This document shows, in pieces, positions 8,001 through 16,724 of a stretch of 64,000 bases of DNA. The stretch is from Secundilactobacillus folii. GTDB lineage: Bacteria > Bacillota > Bacilli > Lactobacillales > Lactobacillaceae. The notes beneath the pieces were generated by a model. The model saw only the letters and a program-made list of their open reading frames with translations. It did not search any database and was not told the DNA's origin. Positions within the stretch are counted from its first letter, which is position 1; the number at the start of each line of letters is the position of its first letter. The position numbers and the translations under genes were made by a program. The stretch is taken from assembly GCF_009720675.1 (NCBI RefSeq), contig NZ_WNJO01000003.1:124001-188000 (forward strand), given 5' to 3'.

Positions 8001-11000
8001 AATGAACCGCCATCAGAGGTAGGATGACTCGAGTTATCACCAGGTTTAACAGTTTCAGAAGTGCCATCTGGGAAATGCAGGATGAATGATCCGTCATCAC
8101 CCTTGGTAATGGTGACACCGTCTTGGTCTGAACCTGGCAAGTTAACGATGATCGGTTGACTCTCGGTACCAGTTGTCCCGTTCGTACCAGTAGTTGCACC
8201 ATTGCCATCGACATTAATGATAATTGTGTTGCCCTTGCCATCAGAACCGTTATTCATCGTCTTGTGATTTGAATTAGGATCCCGAGGGTTAGTACCGTTC
8301 AGAATTTCTTGCAGGTCAGTGTCACCGTCACCATCCGTATCAACGGAGTCAGGGTTCGTACCGATCTTAATTTCAAAGCTATCTGGAATCCCATCACCAT
8401 CAGTATCAACTGGTGTTGCTGTGGTACCAGTGGTGCCGCCATTGTTAACTGTAATCGTGGTTGAAGCACCCTTGCTTGGATCAGTAGTAAAGGTCTTGCC
8501 ATCTGGTGTGGTGAAGGTAATGGTCCCATCTGGGTTAACCACGTACTTCGTCCCATCAGGTAAGCTGCCAGTATCACCTGGTTTAACCGTCTTGGTTGTG
8601 CCGTCTGGCATGTGCAAGATGATATCGCCACTTGGTGTCTTTTCAATCAATAAGGTCTGATCAGCACCGTTAGTCCCGTTAGCACCATCTTTACCAGGAA
8701 TCGTGATGTAGGTAACCAAACTGTTTGGTTGCGTTGTACCAGTCGACTTGTTGTTCGGGTCGATGGTGTAACTGTTACCATCACTGTCAGTAAAGGTGAT
8801 CGTGCCATCTGGGTTGACCTTGAAGTGGGTGCCATCTGAGGTTGTGTGGTCGGTGTTGTCACCTGGCTTGATCGTTTGAGTTGAGCCATCTGGGAAGTGG
8901 AAGGTCAAGCTGCCATCAGCACCACGGTCAACCGTAATCCCTGAATCCTTGCCACTCTGACCTGGTAAGACGATAGTGATCGGTTTGTTGCTATCACTAG
9001 TGCCACCCTTGTCAGTCGAGGTTGAACCACCAGGATTAGTGTTACCATTGGTGTTCGTGTTAGTGTTCGTCACGTTAATGGTGATTGGTTGACCAGCATT
9101 CTTACCAATCTCTTTAGGATCAATGGTCTGTGTGTGACCATCTTTATCAGTAAAGGTGATCGTGCCATCTGGATTGATCACAAATGAACCGTTTGAATTA
9201 GTTGACGGATTACCCTTAGTCAACGTCTCAGTGTGCCCATCTGGATAGGTAATGGTGTATGTCCCATCGCCGTTGTCTACCAGTGTGACTTGAACAGCTG
9301 GGTTCTTAGTCTGTGACTGCGTATAGTACATTACGTCAATGTTACCGCCACCAGAAGGAATGTTGTAGCTCTTCAGTTGGTTGGCATTCGGCTTGTACCA
9401 AGTGTTGCCGGCCGCATCCTTATAAGTTGCTGCTAAACCACTTGCGTCAACATCGTCACCTGGCTTACCAGTTAAGTTAGAACTTGTTGAACCAGCCAGT
9501 ACATTACCGCTGTCGTCTACGGCATCGATGGTGTAAGTGACGTTGTTAGCACTTGTTGAAGGGTTGGTTGTCTGACTGCCACCGTTAGCATAAACAACCT
9601 TAACAATACCACCCAATGCATCCAAAGTCTTTTGATTTGGAACCTTCCTAGTCGAAACATCAGGTTTGTTCCAGGTAGTGGTCGTTACAGTCCCATCAGG
9701 ATTGTTAACAGTGGTAGTGTATTGGTCGTTTAAACCAGTTGTATCCAAAGCGGATCCTGGATTACCAGTCTTCCCACTAACAGTTCCCAAAACGTTTCCA
9801 GCTGAATCAACAGCTTCTACAGAATAAGTAATACCAGTAGGAGTCGTTTGACCAGCAAGCGTAATTTTGGCTGCTTTTGGTGCAACAACATTATAGGTAG
9901 CATTAGCTTTCGCTGCAGCATCTTTAACAGCGTTTGCTAGCAGAGTTTCACCAGTAGAACTCAAGGCATACGTATTATCTGCGTTGACCGTAAAGTCATC
10001 GGAAGTAAATGTCGGCATAGCAATACCAGAAACACCGGTCTTATCAGCATCAGAATCAGTTGAACTAGGAGTAATAGTTAAAAGACCTGAACCGCCAGGA
10101 TTGGCTGTAAGATAATCATTAAGAACGTCTTGGGCAGTTTTTTCAGTGGCTGTCCCCGTCAAATCTTTCAGCGTGGCAGTACCAATCACGGTATTTGTGG
10201 TAGTGGTTGTACCTGGAGTATTAGTAATCGCTCCACCTAGCTGGATAATTGATTGATCAACATCATACTGTGATGCATTAGGATTAGCCAGCAGGTTCTT
10301 AGCACGGGTTACTTGGTCAGCGGTACCTTTATTAGTACCATTCACAAGGTCTTGTAATTGCGATTTATCAACATTTTGATAAGCAATCGTTGTTGATGAG
10401 TCCATGCTTTGCTTGAAAAGAACCGTGTTAGTTGCAATGTTTTCACCAACAAATTGACCTGCAGCGGCACCATCCGCCTTCAAGTCTGGGTCAGTCCAAG
10501 TAATTGGGAAGGCCGCATTAATTGTCGAACCACCAAGAGTACCTGAAATAGCTTCACCAATTGCACTGCCACCGACGTTAGTAACGCCAGAAACGGCATC
10601 AGTCAGAGCCTTCACGATTGGATCAGCAACGCCTTTAGCTGCAACATTTAAAGCAGTTTTAAGTGCTCCTGTAGTTAAACTACCAAGTCCACTTGAGTTC
10701 TCAGCAGTTAAGACATCAATCGGTGCCTTACCATCATATTGTTGCGTATCTGGAGAATCTACACCTTGAATATAATGGAACGTGTTGGTCCCGGCAAATA
10801 CACCTTCGATACCATCTTGAATACCAGTGATCCAACCGTTAATGTAATCCTTAAGCATGTTACCAATAGTTGTGGCGACATTCGCATTAGTAACGGCTTG
10901 ATAAACGGTTTGTGTAACAGTCTTAGTAGCAGTTGGGTTATCAGATGTTGGTGCTGGAATAGTGGTTTGTTGTGAGGTGCTTGTAACCGGAACAAGTACT

Positions 11001-12553
11001 GTCGCTGCAACACCACCAGCCATCAAAGTTTTACCGAAATTATTTAATTCAGTAATTTCATCCTGAACGTTTTGCAGAGATGCTTTATAGACATTATCAA
11101 AGTTGTCATGATGCATGCCTACTAAACCAGCAGCGCTTGTTACAGCTGATATAACTGAACCTGCATCGCCAACCAAGGAATTACCAGCACCACCGGCCCA
11201 GGTGCTCAATTGATTAATAGCATCGGTAACCGTTTTAACAACGCCACCAACGGTTGCATTAGCATTCAACGAAACCGTTTCAACGGCCATGTTATTAAGC
11301 TGTGTACCAACCGTGTATTTATCTTTATCACTGCCAATGGTACCGTAATCAGAATCCACAATTCGGAATTGTTCATGGGTCCCTTTGTCGCCATTGTCAG
11401 TATCAACGTCTTCAATCGTAATACCAACCGGCGTCTGTTCAATGACGCGCCACGTACCCACTTTAAGTGAGGAAGCTAAATCAGATGGCACAGAGAATGA
11501 AGCACCGTTTGTACTGTTCCCAACAAGTGAAGCTTGAACAACTGCAGGAGCTGAACCATTGGCGTAAATAACTGCATAACGTGTAGTCGCTTTAGTTGGG
11601 TCAGTCTTAGCAGCGACGACGTCCAATTGATCTGAACTGATGGCATCCTGGTCATTAAGTTGATCAGCGGTCCCAGCCTTCGCCTTAGTGTTTGGATAAA
11701 CACTATCAAAGTTCATGTCCATGTTGTCGTTCTTCGCATCATTACCATTTGTATTTGGTGATGAGAAGTTTGTACTATCGGTACCATCGGTCTTAGGCGC
11801 ATTATTCGTATCTGGCGCTGTCTTTGCACCATCGTAAACAGTAGCATAACTTGTGTCAGGGTTGGCGGCATCCCCACGCTTCTGCGAAGCATTAGCGGTG
11901 TTGATTAAACCGTCAGCACTCTTAGAGTCACCTAATTGTGCAGTGGCACTATTGTTAGCTTGAGCTTTATTTCCACCACCAAATAACTGACCATTCACAA
12001 GAGCATTCGAAGTATCTGTCGATGCATTAGCTCCATCTGGTGTGTTGATTGGTTGAGTAGTCGTCGTATCACTAATAGTCGGTACGCTGGTCTGAGTAGT
12101 TGTCGTAGTGGCCTTGGTGATATCACCTGGCTGAGCCTTTGCCTGATCATTAGTGCTACCAGAATTAGGTGTACCTGAATTACCATCAGTAGGCGCAGCA
12201 GTCGGTGCAGCTTGAGCTGGCGTAGCAGCCTTAGCTGATGTGTCAGTAGTTGCAGCTGGCGTAGCAGCCTTAGTTGTCGAAGCAGTAGTTGGCGTCGTAG
12301 CAACTGGCGCAGCGGTTGTTTGTGACTTGGCTGCTGCTCCCTGCACAGCAGTCGTTGTCGGTTCGTTGTTAGTTTCCTTAGCTGATGCAGAAGCTGGTGT
12401 ACTAATCAGCGCAGCACCAATTGAGAAAGTCGCGATCCCGGCAAAGAGCCAAAAACGTCCTGCCTTATACATCCGGTAGTGTAGCTTAGATGATTCATTC
12501 TCTAAAGCTAACTTCCGGTTCTGTTTGGAAAGATTTTTAGAACCTCGTCCCAT
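5009..12553 (-). CDS. Giant repetitive LPxTG cell-surface adhesin with KxYKxGKxW signal peptide
   Basis: About 2,514 residues, sortase-anchored to the wall. Residues 26-35 (YRMYKAGRFW) form the KxYKxGKxW-type signal. After a Thr/Ala/Pro-rich linker comes a non-repetitive region to about residue 900, then two MucBP-like segments (TYTIDAVDDSGNVLAG type), then eleven modules each containing a VxNPDGTITFT-xxDGxxYTxDP core, alternating with HMPDGTTKTVKPGD hairpins. Two thrombospondin-3-like calcium segments (DTDGDGIPD...NGTNPRDPNSN) lie near residues 1380-1430 and 1655-1705. Twelve NPGGNT hexapeptides at ~2308-2380 form a wall-spanning stalk. LPQTNE, a hydrophobic helix and KRRKQL end the protein. 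The start at 12553 has GGGAGG 9 nt upstream; the frame is open 23 codons further. A role in adhesion or aggregation is inferred; the ligand is unknown. Confidence 0.9.
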   Translation of the reverse strand: MGRGSKNLSKQNRKLALENESSKLHYRMYKAGRFWLFAGIATFSIGAALISTPASASAKETNNEPTTTAVQGAAAKSQTTAAPVATTPTTASTTKAATPAATTDTSAKAATPAQAAPTAAPTDGNSGTPNSGSTNDQAKAQPGDITKATTTTTQTSVPTISDTTTTQPINTPDGANASTDTSNALVNGQLFGGGNKAQANNSATAQLGDSKSADGLINTANASQKRGDAANPDTSYATVYDGAKTAPDTNNAPKTDGTDSTNFSSPNTNGNDAKNDNMDMNFDSVYPNTKAKAGTADQLNDQDAISSDQLDVVAAKTDPTKATTRYAVIYANGSAPAVVQASLVGNSTNGASFSVPSDLASSLKVGTWRVIEQTPVGITIEDVDTDNGDKGTHEQFRIVDSDYGTIGSDKDKYTVGTQLNNMAVETVSLNANATVGGVVKTVTDAINQLSTWAGGAGNSLVGDAGSVISAVTSAAGLVGMHHDNFDNVYKASLQNVQDEITELNNFGKTLMAGGVAATVLVPVTSTSQQTTIPAPTSDNPTATKTVTQTVYQAVTNANVATTIGNMLKDYINGWITGIQDGIEGVFAGTNTFHYIQGVDSPDTQQYDGKAPIDVLTAENSSGLGSLTTGALKTALNVAAKGVADPIVKALTDAVSGVTNVGGSAIGEAISGTLGGSTINAAFPITWTDPDLKADGAAAGQFVGENIATNTVLFKQSMDSSTTIAYQNVDKSQLQDLVNGTNKGTADQVTRAKNLLANPNASQYDVDQSIIQLGGAITNTPGTTTTTNTVIGTATLKDLTGTATEKTAQDVLNDYLTANPGGSGLLTITPSSTDSDADKTGVSGIAMPTFTSDDFTVNADNTYALSSTGETLLANAVKDAAAKANATYNVVAPKAAKITLAGQTTPTGITYSVEAVDSAGNVLGTVSGKTGNPGSALDTTGLNDQYTTTVNNPDGTVTTTTWNKPDVSTRKVPNQKTLDALGGIVKVVYANGGSQTTNPSTSANNVTYTIDAVDDSGNVLAGSTSSNLTGKPGDDVDASGLAATYKDAAGNTWYKPNANQLKSYNIPSGGGNIDVMYYTQSQTKNPAVQVTLVDNGDGTYTITYPDGHTETLTKGNPSTNSNGSFVINPDGTITFTDKDGHTQTIDPKEIGKNAGQPITINVTNTNTNTNGNTNPGGSTSTDKGGTSDSNKPITIVLPGQSGKDSGITVDRGADGSLTFHFPDGSTQTIKPGDNTDHTTSDGTHFKVNPDGTITFTDSDGNSYTIDPNNKSTGTTQPNSLVTYITIPGKDGANGTNGADQTLLIEKTPSGDIILHMPDGTTKTVKPGDTGSLPDGTKYVVNPDGTITFTTPDGKTFTTDPSKGASTTITVNNGGTTGTTATPVDTDGDGIPDSFEIKIGTNPDSVDTDGDGDTDLQEILNGTNPRDPNSNHKTMNNGSDGKGNTIIINVDGNGATTGTNGTTGTESQPIIVNLPGSDQDGVTITKGDDGSFILHFPDGTSETVKPGDNSSHPTSDGGSFVINPDGTITFIDKNGKTYTVDPSKETGQATNPESKTTVLVIPGQNGTDGKDAPDQIITVEKTPDGSIIIHMPDGTTKTVKPGDKGTLPNGGGSYVVNPDGTITFTDPNGKTYTIDPDAGTTHEITINNNGNGSTSTGNSAKDTDGDGIPDYLEEILGTNPDSKDTDGDGDSDLQELLNGTNPRDPNSNLKSLENGGKGTTNNGGSTTTTVQPIIINIPGQNGGITVTKNNDGSLTFHFPDGTTETVKPGDTSSHTNPAGGSFVVNPDGTITFTDAKGNSYTVDPNKDSGQPTASDSKTTVIVLPGQKGADGKDGATSIITVEKTGDGSVILHMPDGTTKEVKPGDKGTLPNGTTYVVNPDGTITFTNPDGSTFTVDPKDGTNHEININNNGGSGNTNPATGETTVVFVTNKDGNGGILVKVTKNPDGTITLTMPDGSTQTVKPGDTGSLPNGATYVVNPDGTITITTPTGAHFTIDPSKGASSTTNNGGGNNNNTNSGNTTINNYYGTDGSKTTTIVLPAGSDGKSATITYTQNPDGTYTLVLPDGAKTVKPGDTGTLPNGGKYTVNPDGTLTITNPDGSTTTIDPSKGSTTGNNVYITNNYYGNGSQEGNGGQSTVVVIPGKDGKNTTVTVVKNPDGTITFTTPGGTQTGKPGDKGTLPDGTKYVINPDGTVTFTTPDGTTFTMDPSKGSTNSNSVTVNVNVNVNGDKGGTSTTTQTPTGNYTVTQNGDGTVTLTLPDGTQVKNLKPGATGTASDGTKYTVNADGNTVTFTLPGGGSVTVNYSDKTNGGNTNPGGNTNPGGNTNPGGNTNPGGNTNPGGNTNPGGNTNPGGNTNPGGNTNPGGNTNPGGNTNPGGNTNPGGSTTNNTTTNPGGGISTTNTNTNTNTNTNGGGGNDTSTSTTGTTTGSTTTGATANSGKGGEVAAQATSNGGNTASDKSAANGTKVMTSSKSEAAKKADLPQTNEQSADGVATLGLLGGVLGLLGLAGAEKRRKQL
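5415..5630 (-). repeat. 18-bp tandem repeat, 12 copies (NPGGNT stalk)
   Basis: Twelve in-frame 18-bp units encode NPGGNT (one NPGGST) inside the giant adhesin. Copies differ only at third positions (CCACCT/CCACCA/CCGCCT variants), with a partly repeating order of variants that suggests expansion by unequal crossing-over. Copy number is likely variable between strains. Confidence 0.95.
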
Positions 12554-12685
12554 AAAAATATGCCTCCCTAAATTTGAAAATCCATAAAAAAATACAAGCA
12601 TCAATGTACCTGTGCTATGCACACCCTTACAGTATCAAAATTGCCCTCAAAAATAGCCCCATTTTCCGCGAAATATTACAGAATA

Positions 12686-12701
12686 TTGAAAGCGCTTTTT
12701 A
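12686..12701. promoter_or_regulatory. cre-like site upstream of the adhesin gene
   Basis: TTGAAAGCGCTTTTTA resembles the CcpA site WTGNAANCGNWNNCAW with two mismatches at its right end. It lies about 135 bp upstream of the adhesin start. Catabolite control is only a possibility. Confidence 0.35.
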
Positions 12702-12794
12702 AAAATTCAGGAATTATTCTGGTCGGTTCCTGATTTTTCAGAAAGTTTGGGGTAATTCCACCAAAATAGCAATTTCTTCCAAATTTAGATACAA

Positions 12795-12837
12795 AAATAA
12801 CCCAGAAACGGCCTTAATGGTCATTTCTGGGTTATTT
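12795..12837 (-). terminator. Bidirectional-looking terminator after the DUF4811 gene
   Basis: Perfect 14-bp stem AAATAACCCAGAAA and its complement around a 15-nt loop. The minus-strand copy follows the DUF4811 stop codon by about 30 nt and runs into TTTTTGT. Confidence 0.75.
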
Positions 12838-12865
12838 AATCTTCACGTGTATTTTAAAACAAAAC

Positions 12866-13588
12866 TTACTTTTGAACCGAACTGATCAATTTCTTGACTG
12901 CCTGAGTCTGGAACTGTGCTTGCAGCTGCTTTTGCAACTTCGCTTGGTCGGCTTTCGACATCGTCGGATCCTTAGTCATTGCAGCAGTCATACCCTTAGT
13001 GATAAAGGCCTTAGCCTGTTGCTTTAACTGAGCCTGGTAAGTCTTACTCTTCATTTGCTTCTGGAGGGCTTTCGACTGAGCCACACTCAATACCAGCCAG
13101 TTTTTATTGACGTACAGCTTATTAGTCCGCTTGACGTACTTGTGGTTCTCACCAGTGAAGCCAAACCAAATCTTAGCCGCATTACTCTTATACCGCCAAC
13201 GAGTGACCGTGGTTGTCATCCGCGTCGTGCCACTAGTTTTGACCACTTTGTTATGCGTGGTGCTACTAGTTTGCGTATGCGTGGTCTTCTTAGCATTAGC
13301 TGAATTTTTATAGACGTAAACTTGGTGCTTGTTTTGAGTCCCAATTGGTTGATAAATCAGCATCGACATCGACTTATTTGGGCTAACTGAATAGATATTC
13401 TTTGTAGTTGTTGTCGTGTATTGTTCCAAACCAAAATGGTTCTTCCAGTTGTCGACTGCGTAGTAGCTGGAAACGATCAGACCAATAACCGATAAAGCGG
13501 TCAACGCGAGCGACCAGCCATTATTGCTGATATAGATGAAGCAAGCAAACGATAGTACTGTGAAAACTCCGATGGCAATTAAAATCAT
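12866..13588 (-). CDS. DUF4811 domain membrane protein, partner of MFS exporter
   Basis: 240 residues. Two hydrophobic helices at the N-terminus (ILIAIGVFTVLSFACFIYIS and SLALTALSVIGLIVSSYYAV) are followed by a beta-rich part (YSVSPNKSMSMLIYQPIGTQ, HQVYVYKN) and a Lys/Gln-rich helical tail. This is the layout of DUF4811 proteins, which in lactobacilli usually follow a multidrug MFS gene. Its start overlaps the MFS stop by 4 bp (ATGA), so the pair is translationally coupled. An accessory role to the exporter is likely; the biochemical function is not known. Confidence 0.8.
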   Translation of the reverse strand: MILIAIGVFTVLSFACFIYISNNGWSLALTALSVIGLIVSSYYAVDNWKNHFGLEQYTTTTTKNIYSVSPNKSMSMLIYQPIGTQNKHQVYVYKNSANAKKTTHTQTSSTTHNKVVKTSGTTRMTTTVTRWRYKSNAAKIWFGFTGENHKYVKRTNKLYVNKNWLVLSVAQSKALQKQMKSKTYQAQLKQQAKAFITKGMTAAMTKDPTMSKADQAKLQKQLQAQFQTQAVKKLISSVQK

Positions 13589-15063
13589 TTCTCTTCACCT
13601 CCATCAGCAACTGGGTAGTCACTAGCACTTCCTCGATTCTTCATGAAGAAGGCGGTGATCAATGCCAGAACACAGAAGATGGTAGCAATAATGAAGGCAG
13701 CATGATAACCACTCAACGTTGCATTGATTGCTTGATCCTTATATGACAGTGGATTGGTCTTCAACAGACTCTTGCCTGGCATATTGTTGTTTGTGACGTT
13801 GGTCAAGATACTGATCAAAACGGCGGTCCCAACGGAACTGGCAATTTGCCGCTGCGTGTTATTGACGGCGGTCCCATGACCAATCAGGTTAACTGGCAAG
13901 GCGTTCATACCAACAGTGGTTGAAGGCATCATAGCCATCGCGATCCCAAACATCCGTACGGCATACAGCACAACGATATAAGCAGTTGGCGTATCCTTAG
14001 TAATGAAGATAAATGGAATTGAACCAAGGGTCAGTAATAACATCCCCATGATGGACAGCCGTTTAGCACCGAAGCGGTCGACAGCACGACCGGTGATCGG
14101 GCTCATAACCCCCATCATTAACGCCCCGAACAGTAACGTAAGTCCGGAATCGAAGGCCGACATCCCCTTAACGATTTGCAGGTAGAGTGGAATAACCATT
14201 TCAACACCAACCATGGCCATCATTGACACGGAACTCAAAATAGCTGAGATCGTGAACGGAATTGAACGGTAAACGCGCATTTCCAAGAATGGGTGTTTCA
14301 TCTTTAATTGACGCCATACGAATAGCGCAACAAAAATGACACCAACGATTAGGAAGCCGATAACTGTGGCACTGCCCCAGCCGTCGTTACCCACACTGGA
14401 GAAGCCATAAAGAACACTACCAAAGCCAATCGTAGAAAGGATGACGGAGAGAACATCGATACCCTTCTTATTAGTAGGAAGAACTGGATGCATCCAGATA
14501 AAGCTGGCAACCAAAACGAGTGCCATGATAGGAATGATCATCCCGAACAAATCACGCCAACTAAAGTTATCAATGACCCACCCAGAAAGTGTTGGGCCAA
14601 TGGCAGGTGCCAGACCAATAACGATTCCGGCAACCCCCATGGCAGTCCCACGACGTTCCGGCGGGAAAATTGAAAGCATGATCGTTTGCAGCAGTGGCTG
14701 GGTAATCCCAACACCAACACCTTGAATCAAACGACCAGTAAGTAAGACACTAAAATTCGGTGCAATATAGGCAACGACAGTCCCGATGAAGAAAATCGCC
14801 ATTGCTGAAATGTATAACCACTTCGTATTAAAACGAGTACTCAACCATGCACTAACAGGGATCATGATCCCATTAACCAGCATGAAGCCGGTAGTTAACC
14901 ATTGAACGGTCGCCGTTGATATGTTGAACGCGTTCATGATGGTTGGAAATGCAGTGGCAAGAATCGTTTGATTAAGCACTGTACAGAAAGTCCCAACAAG
15001 CAAGATGATGATCATCATCGTCCTGCTGTAGTGCTTTCCGTTCATATCAACCGCTTTGTTCAC
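13585..15063 (-). CDS. DHA2-type (EmrB/QacA-like) multidrug efflux MFS transporter
   Basis: 492 residues with about 14 predicted membrane helices. Family signatures: QTILATAFPTIMNAF (motif D1), TTGFMLVNGIMIPVSAWLS, LTGRLIQGVGVGITQPLLQ, and the antiporter motif C-like stretch GIVIGLAPAIGPTLSGWVID. These place it with drug:H+ antiporters of the DHA2 family. The start is GTG at 15063, with AGAGGG 9 nt upstream. It is divergent from a MerR regulator, and its -35 box lies inside the palindrome shared with that gene. Export of a drug or bile-like compound is inferred. Confidence 0.9.
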   Translation of the reverse strand: MNKAVDMNGKHYSRTMMIIILLVGTFCTVLNQTILATAFPTIMNAFNISTATVQWLTTGFMLVNGIMIPVSAWLSTRFNTKWLYISAMAIFFIGTVVAYIAPNFSVLLTGRLIQGVGVGITQPLLQTIMLSIFPPERRGTAMGVAGIVIGLAPAIGPTLSGWVIDNFSWRDLFGMIIPIMALVLVASFIWMHPVLPTNKKGIDVLSVILSTIGFGSVLYGFSSVGNDGWGSATVIGFLIVGVIFVALFVWRQLKMKHPFLEMRVYRSIPFTISAILSSVSMMAMVGVEMVIPLYLQIVKGMSAFDSGLTLLFGALMMGVMSPITGRAVDRFGAKRLSIMGMLLLTLGSIPFIFITKDTPTAYIVVLYAVRMFGIAMAMMPSTTVGMNALPVNLIGHGTAVNNTQRQIASSVGTAVLISILTNVTNNNMPGKSLLKTNPLSYKDQAINATLSGYHAAFIIATIFCVLALITAFFMKNRGSASDYPVADGGEEK

Positions 15064-15112
15064 GAATTAAAACCCTCTTTTTTTAGATTTCTTTTTTAAA
15101 CGACTGAAGACA

Positions 15113-15141
15113 ACTATAATAACGTTTAAGTTATTTGTCAA
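15113..15141 (-). promoter_or_regulatory. Promoter of the MFS-DUF4811 operon
   Basis: Minus strand: TTGACA (15141-15136), 17-bp spacer, TATAGT (15118-15113). The -35 box lies in the left arm of the operator palindrome. Confidence 0.8.
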
Positions 15142-15155
15142 CTATCTTGACAAAT
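15133..15155. promoter_or_regulatory. Palindromic operator between MFS and MerR genes
   Basis: Perfect inverted repeat ATTTGTCAA-CTATC-TTGACAAAT. Each 9-bp arm contains the -35 box of one of the two divergent promoters, so one bound dimer would control both. The MerR-like protein encoded at 15286 is the obvious candidate. Confidence 0.7.
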
Positions 15156-15174
15156 TTATTTCATAATATATACT
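15147..15174 (+). promoter_or_regulatory. Promoter of the MerR regulator gene
   Basis: TTGACA (15147-15152), 16-bp spacer, TATACT (15169-15174). The -35 box is the right arm of the shared palindrome. Confidence 0.7.
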
Positions 15175-15285
15175 GGTCCTTATGAAATCGGCTAAGGCTG
15201 TAATTAAATATAACAACTCGAAACCTATTAGATAGGCAAAAGAAAACCGTTACAATTAATTTTTAATGAGAGAAGAGGCAACGTT

Positions 15286-15726
15286 TTGAACACTGAAGAA
15301 CATGAACAGCTCTCTGAGTTCACACAGGGTATGGAATGGCACTTAGGGATCGGGGACGTTTCTGCGGCGACTGGCGTCTCACAGAGCCAACTGAGGTACT
15401 GGGAACAAAAGGGTTACATTAGTAGTGAGAAAGAACACGGCCAAAACCGCAAATACACGTATGCTATGCTGGTTCGAGTCTTTATGATTCGAAACGCTAT
15501 GCAGGAGGGTTTTACACTCGCTGCTGCTGCTAAACGGGCGAACCAACATAAAGAAACCATGAACTTGTTGAAGAAAGCCATGATCGACCGTTTCCAAGGG
15601 ATCGACGAAATCGATGGTTGCAAGGCAATCGACATGGGTTATGTGAATCAACACCAGACTGAACGACTATACCTGGTTCTCAAAGAAGACGGCACCGATA
15701 TTAAACTGGTACCAACTTCAAAGTAA
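15286..15726 (+). CDS. MerR family transcriptional regulator
   Basis: 146 residues with a TTG start at 15286, preceded by AGAGG. A MerR-type winged HTH is clear: IGDVSAATGVSQSQLRYWEQ, KGYISSEKEHGQNRKYTYA, then MIRNAMQEGFTLAAAAKRA (residues ~20-85). The C-terminal part is short and has no metal-binding cysteine cluster, so a stress or drug sensor is more likely than a metal sensor. It is divergent from the MFS exporter and very probably regulates it and itself through the palindrome at 15133. Confidence 0.88.
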   Translation: MNTEEHEQLSEFTQGMEWHLGIGDVSAATGVSQSQLRYWEQKGYISSEKEHGQNRKYTYAMLVRVFMIRNAMQEGFTLAAAAKRANQHKETMNLLKKAMIDRFQGIDEIDGCKAIDMGYVNQHQTERLYLVLKEDGTDIKLVPTSK

Positions 15727-15735
15727 CGTGAGTCT

Positions 15736-15784
15736 TAAAAAAGCCCAACCACTAGTCCAGAACGCTGGTGGTTGGGCTTTTTTG
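15736..15784. terminator. Bidirectional terminator between MerR and DUF4097 genes
   Basis: AAAAAAGCCCAACCAC and its complement flank a loop and end in TTTTTT; it serves the converging genes on both strands. Confidence 0.85.
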
Positions 15785-15785
15785 A

Positions 15786-16724
15786 TTATCTTGTGACGGT
15801 AATGTCACCATCGGAACTTGTTAATTGATACCTAGCTGGTGCTTGCCGACCATAGTGGTAGCGAGAAATACCATAAACGTTGACGTCCCCATCTGAAGAA
15901 TAAGTTGAAATGGTATTCGACTGTTTCTTCGGAATTTTAGCATCAATATCGCCCTCATCAGTTTTGACTTTGAAAAATCGGCGAACTAATTGATCTTTGA
16001 AGGAAACATCACCTTCCGAGTTGGTAATTTTAACGTCCCGCCAACGATTATGATCAAGGATCACGTCACCGCTGCCTGATTGAATGTGGCTGTTTGCCCG
16101 GTTGATTTGACTATTTCGAACCGTCAAATTACCTTCCGTATCTACGTTGAGACCTTGCCCCAAATTGGCGTGTTCCAAAGTCAGGTCACCGTATGAATGT
16201 GCAGCCACGACTAGCTTTTTAGCAATGGAGGCGTCCACCAACCGCAGATTACCATCACCACTATTAGTCACCCGTTGGAACTTTAAATGGTCGGCAACAA
16301 CATTAGCGGCACCAGAAAGATTCAGACGTTTGATTTGCGTCGACTTAGGTACGGTAATAACGACTGCATCAGAGTGGTGAGCCGTGCTGAACTGACCAAG
16401 AAAATCATGATCGTAGGGGTGATTTGTCACCGTTAGCTGGTGACCCGAGACCTGAGTATGGATCCCAGCACTTTGACTAGCGTGGACGACCACCCTAGCA
16501 GTTGAACCCCGGCGAATCGTAACGGCGCCAAAGTCTCGGAATGCTTGTCCCTTGATATTCACAGTATCCACTTTGCTGATTGATTGGCTCTGACTGACCG
16601 GGTCATCAATTTTCAAACCATCGTGCCAATAAATTGGCCTTAAACCTCCCTTACCCAAGCCAATTGCCAGCATGACACCGCCAATGACAAAGATAATGAG
16701 GCCCGCAAAAAAGGTCTTTTTCAT
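15786..16724 (-). CDS. DUF4097 beta-repeat envelope protein (LiaG-like)
   Basis: 312 residues. One N-terminal membrane anchor (FFAGLIIFVIGGVMLAIGLG) is followed by a repeating beta-strand pattern with recurrent SGDGNL, SGSGDVIL, NSEGDVSF, TDEGDIDA and SSDGDITV turns, the hallmark of the DUF4097 right-handed beta-helix-like fold. Its start overlaps the stop of the DUF1700 gene by 4 bp. Such PadR-DUF1700-DUF4097 sets are common in Firmicutes and are linked to cell-envelope stress responses; the molecular role is unknown. It probably faces outward. Confidence 0.85.
   Translation of the reverse strand: MKKTFFAGLIIFVIGGVMLAIGLGKGGLRPIYWHDGLKIDDPVSQSQSISKVDTVNIKGQAFRDFGAVTIRRGSTARVVVHASQSAGIHTQVSGHQLTVTNHPYDHDFLGQFSTAHHSDAVVITVPKSTQIKRLNLSGAANVVADHLKFQRVTNSGDGNLRLVDASIAKKLVVAAHSYGDLTLEHANLGQGLNVDTEGNLTVRNSQINRANSHIQSGSGDVILDHNRWRDVKITNSEGDVSFKDQLVRRFFKVKTDEGDIDAKIPKKQSNTISTYSSDGDVNVYGISRYHYGRQAPARYQLTSSDGDITVTR

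Noticed and set aside
6283-8889. Several 78-137 codon minus-strand frames inside the giant adhesin
   Set aside because: They are out-of-frame readings of the same repetitive DNA, rich in Met/Leu/Gln as expected for shifted NPDGT codons.
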